Assembly (NCBI GenBank): GCA_947492105.1
Contig: CANLMN010000008.1
Span: 62,001 to 126,000 of the forward strand
Direction of reading: 5' to 3'
Origin: an uncultured Aquimarina sp.
GTDB lineage: Bacteria > Bacteroidota > Bacteroidia > Flavobacteriales > Flavobacteriaceae
DNA length: 64,000 nt
Below are positions 7,539 to 17,074 of this stretch, piece after piece; position 1 is the first letter of the stretch, and each line of letters opens with the position of its first letter. The notes beneath the pieces are model-generated. The model worked only from the letters and a program-made list of their open reading frames with translations. It did no database searches and was not told the DNA's origin. A program made the translations under genes and the position numbers.

Positions 7539-8672
7539 TTACAATACTCCTTTTGTACTTGGCAAAATCATCTTATCCGGATCTCTTTTTACTGCTACTT
7601 TGATTGCTTTCGCGAACGCTTTGAAAATAGCCTCTATCTTATGGTGCTCATTAGTTCCTTCAGCTTTGATATTCAAATTTGCTTTGGCGCCATCCGTAAA
7701 AGATTTAAAGAAATGAAAGAACATTTCTGTAGGCATTTTCCCTACCATCTCTCGGTTGAATTCTGCTTCCCAAACCAACCAATTGCGACCTCCAAAATCA
7801 ATAGCTGCTTGCGCGAGACAATCGTCCATTGGCAGACAAAAACCATAACGCTCGATTCCCAATTTTGTACTAAGTGCTGTACTAAAAACCTCTCCTAAAG
7901 CAATTGCCGTATCTTCTATCGTGTGATGCTCATCCACTTCGAGGTCACCTTTTACTTTGATTGTTATATCCATAGCTCCGTGACGTGCTAATTGATCTAA
8001 CATATGATCAAAAAAGTCCAAACCTGTAGTTATATCACTGTTACCTGTACCATCGAGATTGACTTTGATATAAATATCCGTTTCGTTGGTCTTACGTGTG
8101 ATTTCTGCTACACGATCTTGTAGTTTTAGATATTCATAGATTTTTTTCCAATCATTAGTTTCTAATCCAATATATGCATCTAACTCTTCTCGTTTTACTG
8201 TGATCTCATCTGTCCCTAGATTTGTATTATCATTGATGTAGATACCTTTTGCTCCTAAGTTTTTTGCCAACTCAATATCGGTAAGTCGATCACCGATAAC
8301 AAAAGAATTTGCGAGATCATAATTTTCAGAAAAATATTCGGTTAACAAACCTGTATTCGGTTTTCTCGTTGGCGCATTATCCTTGGCAAAAGTGCGATCG
8401 ATGACTACTTTATCAAAAACCACCTCTTCATTCTCAAAAGAACTCATTATGAAATTATGTACGGGCCAAAAGGTGTCCTCTGGATACACATCTGTTCCCA
8501 AACCATCCTGATTAGTAATCATTACCAATTCAAAATCTAATTCTTTGGCAATTTTACCCAAATACGTAAATGCTTTGGGATAAAACTCCAGTTTATCGAA
8601 TGCGTCAATTTGTTCATCTGCAGGTTCTCTAATGATTGTCCCGTCTCTATCTATGAATAATACCTTCTTCAT
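7539..8672 (-). CDS. hisB: Bifunctional histidinol-phosphatase / imidazoleglycerol-phosphate dehydratase
   Basis: 377 residues from ATG at 8672. An upstream in-frame ATG at 8687 would add five residues, but the chosen start gives [12 protein letters not shown], the usual N-terminus. Residues 1-165 are a HAD phosphatase with the nucleophile motif DRDGT (Asp8, Asp10) and a later [10 protein letters not shown]. Residues about 185-377 are the dehydratase with its metal-binding motifs [20 protein letters not shown] and [15 protein letters not shown]. The fusion handles steps seven and nine of histidine synthesis, as in enterobacteria. It lies 60 bp after hisC and is followed by hisH. Confidence 0.94.
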   Translation of the reverse strand: MKKVLFIDRDGTIIREPADEQIDAFDKLEFYPKAFTYLGKIAKELDFELVMITNQDGLGTDVYPEDTFWPVHNFIMSSFENEEVVFDKVVIDRTFAKDNAPTRKPNTGLLTEYFSENYDLANSFVIGDRLTDIELAKNLGAKGIYINDNTNLGTDEITVKREELDAYIGLETNDWKKIYEYLKLQDRVAEITRKTNETDIYIKVNLDGTGNSDITTGLDFFDHMLDQLARHGAMDITIKVKGDLEVDEHHTIEDTAIALGEVFSTALSTKLGIERYGFCLPMDDCLAQAAIDFGGRNWLVWEAEFNREMVGKMPTEMFFHFFKSFTDGAKANLNIKAEGTNEHHKIEAIFKAFAKAIKVAVKRDPDKMILPSTKGVL

Positions 8673-8732
8673 ACCTATGCTTTGCAAAATTAGCTATATC
8701 ATTTACACAACATAACTACCTTGTTAATACTT

Positions 8733-9782
8733 TTAAATTGTTTGTAATACTTTTATCAATGCTTCATTTTCTGCAGTCGTACCCACTGTAAAACGCAATG
8801 TGTTTTCGCATAACGGTTGTGTAGTTCTATTACGAATTACAATTCCATGCTCCAAGAGTTCTTGGTATCGCTTATTAGCATCATCCACTTTGACTAACAA
8901 AAAATTAGCATCTGTCTTGTACAATTTCTTTACAAAAGAAACCGTTTCTAATGCCTCTGCCAATTTTTTACGTTCTTCTAAAATTGTTGCTACTTCTTTT
9001 GCCACAATTGCTGTATCCTTTACTCGAGTCAAAGCACGTTGCTGTGTCAATTCATTGACATTGTACGGTGGTTTTATTTTGTTCAGTACTCCAATTATTT
9101 CTACAGAGGCAAAACACAATCCCATTCTGACACCTGCCATACCATATGCTTTTGACAAAGTTTGGGTTACTATCAAATTTGGATACATTTTTAATTGAGA
9201 AATCCAACTCGGTGTATCGGCAAAATCAATGTATGCTTCATCGACGACCACTATTCCATCAAAATTCTGTAAAATCGTACTAATTTTTTCTTCAGAAAAA
9301 ATGTTCCCTGTAGGATTGTTTGGAGAACACAAGAATATAAGCTTAGTATTCTCATCAACTGCATCAAGAACTGATACCACATCCGGCTCAAAATCAGGAG
9401 TCAATAACACCTCTCGTTCATTGACATTATTAATGGCCGCCAAAACTTTGTACATTCCATAAGTAGGTGGTAATGTAATGATTGTATCTTGACCTGGCTC
9501 ACAGAAAGCTCGAAATATTAGATCCAATACCTCATCACTACCATTACCAAGCAAAATCTGATGTTCCGCTACTTTTTTTTGAGCTGCCAAAACACTTTTG
9601 AGATTTCTTTGCTGTGGATCAGGGTATCTATTGACTCCATTTTCATAAGGATTCTCATTGGCATCTAAAAAAATCATTTTTGATCCATCCGATACATATT
9701 CATCACGTGCAGAAGAGTACGGCTTTAGTTTTGCTACATTAGCTCGTACTAAATTCTCTAAGTTAAAATTAGTTGTTTTCAT
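8733..9782 (-). CDS. hisC: Histidinol-phosphate aminotransferase
   Basis: 349 residues, a fold-type I PLP aminotransferase. It converts imidazole-acetol phosphate to histidinol phosphate with glutamate as donor. Visible features are LDANENPYENG, GNGSDEVLDLIFRAF, SPNNPTGN (cofactor/substrate site), VVVDEAYIDF with the Asp that pairs with the PLP ring, and QTLSKAYGMAGVRMG where Lys211 forms the Schiff base. It starts 4 bp after hisD ends, so the two are translationally close. No anomalies. Confidence 0.96.
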   Translation of the reverse strand: MKTTNFNLENLVRANVAKLKPYSSARDEYVSDGSKMIFLDANENPYENGVNRYPDPQQRNLKSVLAAQKKVAEHQILLGNGSDEVLDLIFRAFCEPGQDTIITLPPTYGMYKVLAAINNVNEREVLLTPDFEPDVVSVLDAVDENTKLIFLCSPNNPTGNIFSEEKISTILQNFDGIVVVDEAYIDFADTPSWISQLKMYPNLIVTQTLSKAYGMAGVRMGLCFASVEIIGVLNKIKPPYNVNELTQQRALTRVKDTAIVAKEVATILEERKKLAEALETVSFVKKLYKTDANFLLVKVDDANKRYQELLEHGIVIRNRTTQPLCENTLRFTVGTTAENEALIKVLQTI

Positions 9783-9786
9783 TTTC

Positions 9787-11076
9787 CTACTCGCCCTTTA
9801 ATTTATTCAATCGCAGTGTTACCGCATTTTTATGTGCTTGTAATCCTTCTGCCTCTGCCATAAGTTCGATAGCATTACCAATATTCATGATTCCATCTTG
9901 ACTAATTTTCTGAAATGTCATAGATTTCAAGAAACTATCTAAATTCACACCACTATATTGCTTAGTATATCCATTTGTTGGCAAGGTATGATTCGTACCC
10001 GAGGCATAATCTCCTGCACTTTCTGGAGTATAGTTCCCTATAAATACAGAACCAGCATTAGCAACATTATCAACGTAATAATTCTGATCAATAGTACAAA
10101 CGATAAAATGCTCTGGACCATATTCATTAATAAGTGCTAAAGCGATCTCATCATCTTCGACAAAGATTAACTTAGAATTTGCGATGGCTTGTGCTGCTAT
10201 CTCTTTTCTTGGTAATTCTTTTAATTGTTTTTCTAGCTCATTTTCTACCTCATCCATCAATTCCTTGGATGTACTTACCAAAATTACTTGACTGTCCACC
10301 CCATGCTCCGCTTGGCTCAATAAATCAGATGCCACAAAAGAAGCATCTGCGGCTTCATCGGCAACAACCAATAATTCACTAGGCCCTGCTGGCATATCAA
10401 TTGCTACATGATACTTGGTTGCTAATTGTTTGGCTACCGTTACAAACTGATTACCTGGGCCGAAAATCTTATACACCTTGGGGATCGTTTCTGTCCCAAA
10501 AGTCATTGCTGCAATTGCCTGTATACCTCCTACTTTCATAACTCTTGTAACACCACATAAATGTGCGGTATACAAAATTGCTGGATTAATTTTACCTTCA
10601 CTATCAGGAGGCGTACACAAAACAATTTCTTGACATCCAGCAATTTTTGCTGGAATTGCCAGCATCAAAATTGTCGAAAACAAAGGCGCTGTGCCCCCAG
10701 GAATGTATAACCCTACTTTTTGTATAGGTCTTTTTTCTTGCCAACATTGCACTCCAAATGTCGTTTCTAGAGATACTCGCTCTGTTTTTTGAGCTGTATG
10801 GAAACGTTCTATATTTTGTTTTGCTGTTTGAATTGCTTCTTGTAATTCTGAGGTTACTGATGCTATCCCCTCTTGTATTTCCTGATCCGTCACCAAAAAA
10901 GACGTAAGCGATACTTTGTCAAACTTTGTGGTATAACGAGTAACGGCTACATCACCTTCTGTTTTTACTTCCTGAAAAACTTGATTGACTGTACCTTCAA
11001 TATCATTGACTGTTTTTGTCGGACGTTGAAGCAATGTTTGCCAATCGTTTTTAGTAGGATTATATATTTTGTTCAT
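9787..11076 (-). CDS. hisD: Histidinol dehydrogenase
   Basis: 429 residues, the usual HisD length. It oxidises histidinol to histidine in two NAD-dependent steps with a bound zinc. Family hallmarks include PGGTAPLFSTILMLAIPAK, AGCQEIVLCTPP, IAAMTFGTETIPKV, FGPGNQFVTVAKQ, IDMPAGPSE, LLSQAEHGVDSQV and the active-site strip GPEHFIV through SGTNHTLPTNGYTKQYSG. It follows hisG after 78 bp and is followed directly by hisC. The assignment is secure. Confidence 0.97.
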   Translation of the reverse strand: MNKIYNPTKNDWQTLLQRPTKTVNDIEGTVNQVFQEVKTEGDVAVTRYTTKFDKVSLTSFLVTDQEIQEGIASVTSELQEAIQTAKQNIERFHTAQKTERVSLETTFGVQCWQEKRPIQKVGLYIPGGTAPLFSTILMLAIPAKIAGCQEIVLCTPPDSEGKINPAILYTAHLCGVTRVMKVGGIQAIAAMTFGTETIPKVYKIFGPGNQFVTVAKQLATKYHVAIDMPAGPSELLVVADEAADASFVASDLLSQAEHGVDSQVILVSTSKELMDEVENELEKQLKELPRKEIAAQAIANSKLIFVEDDEIALALINEYGPEHFIVCTIDQNYYVDNVANAGSVFIGNYTPESAGDYASGTNHTLPTNGYTKQYSGVNLDSFLKSMTFQKISQDGIMNIGNAIELMAEAEGLQAHKNAVTLRLNKLKGE

Positions 11077-11154
11077 TATTCTCTGTCTTTGTAGTCGTTT
11101 GAAAACTTTTCAAAAAAACATTTACCCTTTTTTATTAAGGAGTATAAAACGGTC

Positions 11155-12012
11155 TTATAATACCATTTTTTCAATTGGACATACCAAAATCCCTTCTGCT
11201 CCAGCTGCTCCCAGCTCATCTAATACTTCCCAAAACTTATTTTTTTCTATTACCGTATGTATAGAGCTCCATCCTTGTTCTGCTAATGGCAATACTGTTG
11301 GACTACGCATTCCTGGCAATAACTTGACTATATCAGCTATTTTGTCATTTGGAGCATTCATCAAAATATACTTAGAAGCTCTCCCTTTTAGCACAGCCTT
11401 GATGCGAAATTGTAGTTTTTCTAACAACATTTTGGACTCCAAATTAATTTTGGGAGATACCGCCAACACAGCTTCAGAAGTAAGCATTACCTCTACTTCT
11501 TTCAAATTATTTTTGAATAAGGTACTACCACTAGAAACAATATCACAAATAGCATCTGCTAAACCTATATTCGGTGCAATCTCTACAGAACCCGATATCT
11601 GGTGTAAGTCTGCTTGTACTCCTTTTTTTTCTAGATATTCGATAACGGTATTTGGATACGAAGTAGCTATACGTTTGCCTTCCAAATCTCGAACAGAAGT
11701 ATACTCCACATCTTTTGGAACAGCCAATGAAACTTTGCATTTAGAAAAATTTAGTCGCTCTACGATACCTATATCTTTCCCTTTCTCTATCAACACGTTT
11801 TCTCCAATAATGGCAATATCTACAACTCCATCTCTGAGATACTGAGGAATATCCCCATTACGAAGAAACATCACTTCCATAGGAAAGTTACGTGCCTCGG
11901 CTTTGAGTTGATCCTTTCCGTTTTCTATAGAGATCCCACATTCTTTAAGAATTTTAATGGAGTCTTCGTTGAGCCTTCCTGACTTCTGAATTGCTATTTT
12001 AATTTTGTTCAT
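11155..12012 (-). CDS. hisG: ATP phosphoribosyltransferase (long form)
   Basis: 285 residues, the long HisG form with its own C-terminal ACT-like regulatory domain (about 210-285) for feedback by histidine; short HisG forms of about 210 residues need HisZ. It catalyses the first committed step, joining ATP and PRPP. Typical features are KIAIQKSGRLNEDS, DIAIIGENVL, RIATSYPNTVIEYL and the PRPP-binding ADAICDIVSSGSTL. It is the first structural gene of the operon and is preceded by a His-rich leader peptide and attenuator (12061-12185), so it should respond to charged tRNA-His supply. Confidence 0.97.
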   Translation of the reverse strand: MNKIKIAIQKSGRLNEDSIKILKECGISIENGKDQLKAEARNFPMEVMFLRNGDIPQYLRDGVVDIAIIGENVLIEKGKDIGIVERLNFSKCKVSLAVPKDVEYTSVRDLEGKRIATSYPNTVIEYLEKKGVQADLHQISGSVEIAPNIGLADAICDIVSSGSTLFKNNLKEVEVMLTSEAVLAVSPKINLESKMLLEKLQFRIKAVLKGRASKYILMNAPNDKIADIVKLLPGMRSPTVLPLAEQGWSSIHTVIEKNKFWEVLDELGAAGAEGILVCPIEKMVL

Positions 12013-12060
12013 TTGTTTTGGAAAAAATGTTTGCGCTACTCAGGCTATTTTCATTATAAA

Positions 12061-12102
12061 CTAAAAATAAATAACCCGTTCGAGTAGCTCAAACGGGTTA
12101 TT
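12061..12102 (-). terminator. his operon attenuator hairpin
   Basis: On the minus strand the arms at 12088-12102 and 12070-12084 form a 15-bp stem with one mismatch around a 3-base loop, followed by TTATTTTTAG, an intrinsic terminator shape. It lies between the His-rich leader peptide and hisG, about 50 bp before the hisG start. Ribosome stalling in the leader would be expected to prevent this stem from forming. Confidence 0.88.
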
Positions 12103-12131
12103 GAATATGGTTAACTTATACACACATCTTC

Positions 12132-12185
12132 TTACCTCGCATGAGCGATTCTATAAGAATGATGATGGTGTCTAGTAAAATTCAT
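12132..12185 (-). CDS. his operon leader peptide
   Basis: A 17-codon reading frame, MNFTRHHHHSYRIAHAR, with four consecutive His codons plus a fifth, ending in TAA 30 bp before the attenuator stem. A run of His codons in a short leader followed by a terminator hairpin and hisG is the classic arrangement of histidine transcription attenuation: low charged tRNA-His stalls the ribosome and lets transcription proceed. It is too short for standard gene calling. The mutually exclusive antiterminator pairing was not worked out here. Confidence 0.88.
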   Translation of the reverse strand: MNFTRHHHHSYRIAHAR

Positions 12186-12201
12186 TTCTTTTAATTTTTG
12201 A

Positions 12202-12209
12202 CAAATTTA
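12202..12209 (-). promoter_or_regulatory. Probable his operon -7 element
   Basis: TAAATTTG on the minus strand fits the Bacteroidota -7 box TAnnTTTG and lies 17 bp upstream of the leader peptide ATG, implying a very short untranslated leader. No clear TTG -33 box is seen at the usual spacing, so confidence is moderate. Confidence 0.45.
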
Positions 12210-12488
12210 TAAAAAAAATCAGGTGTATAAAAATGAAGTTGTTTATTTTTTTAGAATCCCTATATTGAATAAATTCCTAACGTGGCATAAAAGGTTCCTA
12301 TCGAGAAAAAACGAACTATGAACCCATCATTTTCTTACAATTCTTATCCTTTTCTTGGGTCCAAACACTGTCTGATCCAATTACTGCCAACAGCAGTATT
12401 TGTGATTTACAATAGAGAATCATCAACTAGTTTTTTTTTTCAGTATTTTGATGTTTTAAAATCCTTAACTCATCAACGCATCTTAATT

Positions 12489-12660
12489 TTTTTCTTTTCC
12501 TTAAAAAATGGATCACATCCACCCATTTCTCCTTACTTTTCTTATTTGTCACTCTGCTATGAATTTCAAAAAGCGTCCTATCCGGTCAAGTTTTATCTCA
12601 TTTCTGGTCTCCATCGAAAAATCAAGAGGAACTCATAGTACTAGGGTAGTTTTTATCAAC
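12489..12660 (+). repeat. Dispersed intergenic repeat family B, copy 1
   Basis: Lies in the 515-bp gap between the his leader and the SPFH gene. It aligns with 48219-48408 and, inverted, 29705-29866. Shared blocks are AAAAAATGGATCA, TTACTTTTCTTAT, CTGCTATGAATTTCA and AAATCAAGAGGA. The open frame across 12318-12638 is judged spurious because the copies do not keep a frame. Confidence 0.7.
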
Positions 12661-12699
12661 TTTTACAATTAATAATTGAAATCCAAACAGTGTATTGTT

Positions 12700-13515
12700 T
12701 TATTGATTCCCCAAAATTATTGGTAAACCGGAATCTCCCGAGCCTATAACAATCACCTTACTATTCGAGGATTTGGATAATTCTAGGGTCGCTTCTATTC
12801 CTTTTTCTTGTAAGATTTTATCTGTGAGAGAAGCGCTCAAAATCTTATTTGCTGCTGCTTTACCCTCAGCATCAATACGCTGTCTCTCTGCTTCTTTAGT
12901 AGCTTTGGTTAATCTAAATTCATATTCCAAGGATTCCTGTTCTTGTCTTAACTTACGCTCGATCGCATCTTTAATTGTGGGAGGCAATGTTACATCCTTA
13001 ACCAATACTCTATTTACAATAATATACTGTCCGTCTACACCTTTTCTAGTTTCATCCAAAATTTCTTGTTGTATAATATCTCTTTTACTCGAATACAATT
13101 GTTCTGGAGTATAGCGTCCAACAACCTCACGAGCAGCAGCACTAATTGCGGGTCCCAAGATACGTTGCAAATAATCTTTTCCCTTTTCTTGGTGCAATTT
13201 TCCCAATTGCGTAGGATCTGGCTGATACCATACCGTCCCATCTACCTTTATTTCTAATCCATTTACAGACAACACATCCATTCTTTCTGAAATAGCTTGC
13301 TGTCTTATTTCGTACTCAATAACTTTGTTCCATGGTGCTATGAAATGAAATCCTTCTCCCAACGGTGGTTGATCTGTAACCACACCGCCTCCAAAAGTTT
13401 TATATAATACTCCAGCATAACCCGAGCCTATTGTATGCGTAGACTTGGAAACAAAAAGTATTGCCACTACTATTAAAATAAGAACTGGCAAACCTATTTT
13501 CGGTAATTTCTCCAT
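12700..13515 (-). CDS. SPFH/Band 7 (prohibitin-like) membrane protein
   Basis: 271 residues. A single N-terminal membrane segment (about 8-24, LPVLILIVVAILFV) is followed by an SPFH domain (about 28-200) with KTFGGGV, PWNKVIEYEIRQQAIS and RVLVKDVTLPPTIKDAIERK, then a charged coiled coil (about 185-230, LRQEQESLEYEF to EAERQRIDAEGK) and a short tail. This is the prohibitin-like branch of the family, which forms large ring assemblies at the membrane, often around proteases; no protease partner is adjacent. It is followed 110 bp upstream by the von Willebrand protein on the same strand. Confidence 0.88.
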   Translation of the reverse strand: MEKLPKIGLPVLILIVVAILFVSKSTHTIGSGYAGVLYKTFGGGVVTDQPPLGEGFHFIAPWNKVIEYEIRQQAISERMDVLSVNGLEIKVDGTVWYQPDPTQLGKLHQEKGKDYLQRILGPAISAAAREVVGRYTPEQLYSSKRDIIQQEILDETRKGVDGQYIIVNRVLVKDVTLPPTIKDAIERKLRQEQESLEYEFRLTKATKEAERQRIDAEGKAAANKILSASLTDKILQEKGIEATLELSKSSNSKVIVIGSGDSGLPIILGNQ

Positions 13516-13624
13516 GATATTTTTTTTTGATAGAGATACAATGCACTGTATCTGTAAGAATTAATAAACATAATCGATAATCCATCGATACACTAAAAGC
13601 GTAATGCATTACACTTGTACAATT

Positions 13625-15655
13625 CTAAATAAGACCGTTATACTTTCTCATAAACCATTCTATTGTTAAAATCAAAATTAACATCCCCAGAAGATACTTC
13701 CAATCAATAAGAGATACAGTGCTTTCTTGCTTCTTTTGAATTGGTTGATAGCGTTTATCTGTCAACAATTGTTTTGTGAGATCGTTGAGTTGTGATGAAA
13801 AAAACGCTTTTCCATCTGTATTAGTTGCTGCCTGACGTAATTTTGTGACATCTGCATTAAGAAATTGTTTTTCAATATCAAAATCCAAAATTGTAAAATT
13901 TCCTGAATTAGCAAGCTTTTCTTCTGCTACAGTAACAGTATATTCATATTTCCCAGCAGGAAAATTACTTAGATCCACCTCATAATTTGTGTTTTTCAAT
14001 ACAAAAGGCACCACTTTGCTCACAGCTGTTTCTATATTCTTAACCGTCACATTCAAATGACCACGGCGATCAAATTCGTAATTCTTTGTAAAATACGCTG
14101 CCTGAATGCGCACTCCTGAGTTACCATAGTAGAATGATTCTGATTTTACCTCCAAGCGTTGTTTCTTTTTATTAGAAGCTAGGTACTGTAAGATTTTTCC
14201 AAAAAAATCATCAAAACGTTTAAAACTATTATTCTCAACATATTCTTGGGCTCTCCATTTCCAAAGCCCTTCACCAAACAATACACCTTCTCTACGTGTA
14301 CCAGTCTCCATAGTTGCTAATAACGGATTTCCGGTTGTTATTGCTCCAATTTTTTGATATGCGATTACTTGATGTGCTGTTATCATTGTAACATCTCCAA
14401 ACACTCCTTCCAAAGGTGGATAACTCTCAAAATCAATATCATCCAATAAAAAAGTAGTATAATTTCTATTCAATGCAGCTAAGAAGTTTTCTTTTTGTCT
14501 GGTATAATCATAGAAAAAACTAGATTGCGCACTGTTAAGATAACTCCAATTTGTTTTGGTTCCGGTAATAGTAAAGTAATTCTTACTGGAGATTTTTAAT
14601 TTTTCATATACATTTTTAAAACTAGTATCCGGCTGGTATAACACCACTAATTGGTAGGATTCTAAATCTTTTATTTCTGAAGGTTTTTTGATCGTCACAG
14701 CACTACGTTCATCTCGCTCTACACTTCGCTTTAGCACTCCGATATCTGGATGCACCAGTGTACTAACAACCAAAACATTTGTTTTTTGATCAATGACTTC
14801 TACCGCAAACTGTTTTTGATTATTCTCTTTATTTTTTTCCTCATTGATCGGTACAATAGCCGCTCGATACGTTTGAATACCTGCTGTACGAGCAGGTAAC
14901 TGTGCTGTTATAACTTTTGAATTTTCTGATGGAGAAAACGCAATAGTTTTAGAAAAAATAGTGGTACCCCCGTTGGTAATAATAAATTTGGACTCTACAC
15001 TTTTTGTCCCATTATATGTAACAATAGCCTCTACAGGAAATTGATTTTTGAGATAGGCGTATTTATTTACATTAAGTTGTCGAAGCTTCAAATCCGTATG
15101 TCGAATTGTATCTCCCAAAATAATAGGGTACAACTGTTGATTATACTCTTTGCTACTGTATTGATAGTCGACTCCATAGGTTTGATTACCGTCTGTAATT
15201 AACAATGTAGGAGCAACATTTTGCCCATAAATTTGATCTAACTCTCGTAATGTATTCGCAATATTAGTTTGCGTATCTCTAAATGTAAAACCGGTAGTAT
15301 CTTTCAGGTTTTCTCCAAACGTATACGTAGCTATCTCAAACCGTTTGTTTAATTCTTGATCCGATCGGAGCATCTGAACGACATCTCGTACTTTTTGTTC
15401 CTGTTGCAGATATCCCACAGAAGAGGAATTATCCACCCCTAGAATCAAAGTAGGTTTTTCTGTATAGTATGTTTGCTTCTTAAACTTTGGATTAATCAAC
15501 AACACCAACAATAGAAACACGGACAAGAACCGCAACACTGGAAGACCAATATTTTTATTTGTTTCTTTTTTTGACCTACCCCCATACTGAAATATTGCAA
15601 ATCCTAAAGCAAGAATCGCAGCACCAAGTAGCAGTAAGATCGTTTGTATTGACAT
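13625..15655 (-). CDS. Membrane-anchored von Willebrand factor A domain protein
   Basis: 676 residues. Two membrane segments open the chain (about 4-23 and 39-56), and one closes it (about 648-666). Residues about 67-200 form a von Willebrand A domain with a MIDAS-type metal site DNSSS (Asp75, Ser77, Ser79) and a later ITDGNQTYG. The middle contains beta-rich segments and a region that resembles the glutamine amidotransferase-like part of similar Bacteroidota proteins. The layout is like BatA/BatB-family or DUF-type VWA proteins of the Bacteroidota envelope, but I cannot name a function. It lies 87 bp from fabG on the same strand. Confidence 0.8.
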   Translation of the reverse strand: MSIQTILLLLGAAILALGFAIFQYGGRSKKETNKNIGLPVLRFLSVFLLLVLLINPKFKKQTYYTEKPTLILGVDNSSSVGYLQQEQKVRDVVQMLRSDQELNKRFEIATYTFGENLKDTTGFTFRDTQTNIANTLRELDQIYGQNVAPTLLITDGNQTYGVDYQYSSKEYNQQLYPIILGDTIRHTDLKLRQLNVNKYAYLKNQFPVEAIVTYNGTKSVESKFIITNGGTTIFSKTIAFSPSENSKVITAQLPARTAGIQTYRAAIVPINEEKNKENNQKQFAVEVIDQKTNVLVVSTLVHPDIGVLKRSVERDERSAVTIKKPSEIKDLESYQLVVLYQPDTSFKNVYEKLKISSKNYFTITGTKTNWSYLNSAQSSFFYDYTRQKENFLAALNRNYTTFLLDDIDFESYPPLEGVFGDVTMITAHQVIAYQKIGAITTGNPLLATMETGTRREGVLFGEGLWKWRAQEYVENNSFKRFDDFFGKILQYLASNKKKQRLEVKSESFYYGNSGVRIQAAYFTKNYEFDRRGHLNVTVKNIETAVSKVVPFVLKNTNYEVDLSNFPAGKYEYTVTVAEEKLANSGNFTILDFDIEKQFLNADVTKLRQAATNTDGKAFFSSQLNDLTKQLLTDKRYQPIQKKQESTVSLIDWKYLLGMLILILTIEWFMRKYNGLI

Positions 15656-15742
15656 TTTTCTAATTTGGGATGGTCGTAATTTCTGGTCTGAAGTCTGTAT
15701 CCATTACCACCTCAAACCAGACAACGCTCAACAGTGATTTAT

Positions 15743-16489
15743 TTATGTAAGCATTCCACCATCCACATTGATTACTTGCCCAGTTATATAGGCACTCAGA
15801 TCACTTGCCAAGAACACGCACGTATTTGCTATATCTTCAGGTGTACCTCCTCGTTTTAATGGAATTCCAGCTCTCCATCCTTCTACAACTTTTTCGTCCA
15901 GTTTTGCAGTCATCTCTGTCTCTATAAAACCAGGGGCAACAACATTGCTTCGTATATTTCTTGATCCCAATTCTAATGCTACAGACTTAGAAAACCCGAT
16001 AATACCAGCTTTAGAAGCGGCATAATTGGTTTGTCCGGCATTCCCTTTTACCCCAACAACAGAGCTCATATTTATGATACTACCTTTACGTTGTTTCAGC
16101 ATTGTTTTTTGCACAGCCTTCACCATATTGAATACTGATTTCAGGTTTACTTCGATCACTTGATCAAAATCAGCTTCTTTCATGCGCATTAACAAATTAT
16201 CTTTGGTAATACCTGCATTATTGATAAGTATATCGATACTACCAAAAGTCTCCAAAACTTCTTTTACCAAAGTTTGTGCATCTTCAAAATTTGCTGCATT
16301 ACTTTGATATGCCTTTGCTTTGACACCAAGATCTATTAACTCTTTTTCTAAAGCCAAAGCTGCTTCTGACGAAGAGCTATATGTAAATGCAACGTTAGCA
16401 CCTTGGGCCGCAAAAACTTGCGCGATTCCTTTTCCTATCCCCCTACTTGCTCCTGTAATTATTGCGGTTTTACCTTCTAAAAGTTTCAT
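15743..16489 (-). CDS. fabG: 3-oxoacyl-[acyl-carrier-protein] reductase
   Basis: 248 residues, a classical short-chain dehydrogenase. It reduces 3-oxoacyl-ACP with NADPH in fatty acid elongation. Visible features are the Rossmann motif TGASRGIG (12-19), NNAGIT (90-95), the catalytic Ser in MSSVVG (141-146), Tyr156 and Lys160 in YAASK, and the C-terminal block VAPGFIETEMT through ITGQVINVDGGM. The length and all motifs are typical for FabG rather than a generic SDR. The neighbouring BlaI-like gene is divergent. Confidence 0.92.
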   Translation of the reverse strand: MKLLEGKTAIITGASRGIGKGIAQVFAAQGANVAFTYSSSSEAALALEKELIDLGVKAKAYQSNAANFEDAQTLVKEVLETFGSIDILINNAGITKDNLLMRMKEADFDQVIEVNLKSVFNMVKAVQKTMLKQRKGSIINMSSVVGVKGNAGQTNYAASKAGIIGFSKSVALELGSRNIRSNVVAPGFIETEMTAKLDEKVVEGWRAGIPLKRGGTPEDIANTCVFLASDLSAYITGQVINVDGGMLT

Positions 16490-16657
16490 TAATGCTTTTT
16501 TAAAATTTTGTTTTACGTTTCAATAATCAAATATAGTAATTTCAAAGCGGGTGTTCCTATTGATTTTTTACTTTAAACCTCAAATTTTAACTTAAAAAAT
16601 AGTTCAACTAACAAAGCAGTTGTGTAACTGTAGCATTCAACTAATATTATAGTTAAA

Positions 16658-17025
16658 ATGAAATCACTTACAAAAGCAGAAGAAGATGTTATGAAGCATC
16701 TCCGAGAACTGCAAGAAGCTAATGCAACTACTATCCTCAAAAAGTTAAACCCTCCGAAACCTATATATCATACTGTATCAACGGTAATTCATATACTAGA
16801 AAACAAGGGATTTGTTTCTTATAGAAAAGAAGGAAAAGCTTATATCTATTTTCCGCTTTCAGAAAAAGGAACCTTTAGTAATAGCTCTATCAATCAATTG
16901 ATGAATAATTATTCAAGGATCTTCTTTTCAGAGCATAGTTTCTTTTTTTGTCAAAAAAAAGAAATGATATCCATATCAAAGAATTAGAAGTAATCCTCAC
17001 AGATATTAACTCCAAAAAAGACTGA
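16658..17025 (+). pseudogene. BlaI/MecI/CopY-family regulator with two frameshifts
   Basis: The first 85 residues from ATG at 16658 (109-codon frame to 16987) are a winged-helix BlaI-type DNA-binding domain: LTKAEEDVMKHL, YHTVSTVIHILENKGFV and YIYFPLSEKG. After Tyr85 the expected dimerisation part appears in other frames: GSSFQSIVSFFVKK in the next frame (from about 16917), then IHIKELEVILTDINSKKD in the third frame, ending at TGA 17023-17025. The breaks fall near 16913-16916 and in an 8-base A run at 16953-16960. So the C-terminal half is split, by mutation or sequencing error. No BlaR1/MecR1-type sensor peptidase is adjacent. The truncated 109-residue product might still bind DNA but would dimerise poorly. 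Confidence 0.72.
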
Positions 17026-17074
17026 TATGTCATTTTCTTGGTGCATTTGATACTACGCTATTCTAAAAAGAATA

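Noticed and set aside
12318-12638. 106-codon plus-strand frame between the his leader and the SPFH gene
   Set aside because: It overlaps repeat family B; the other B copies do not preserve the frame, and there is no ribosome site or domain.
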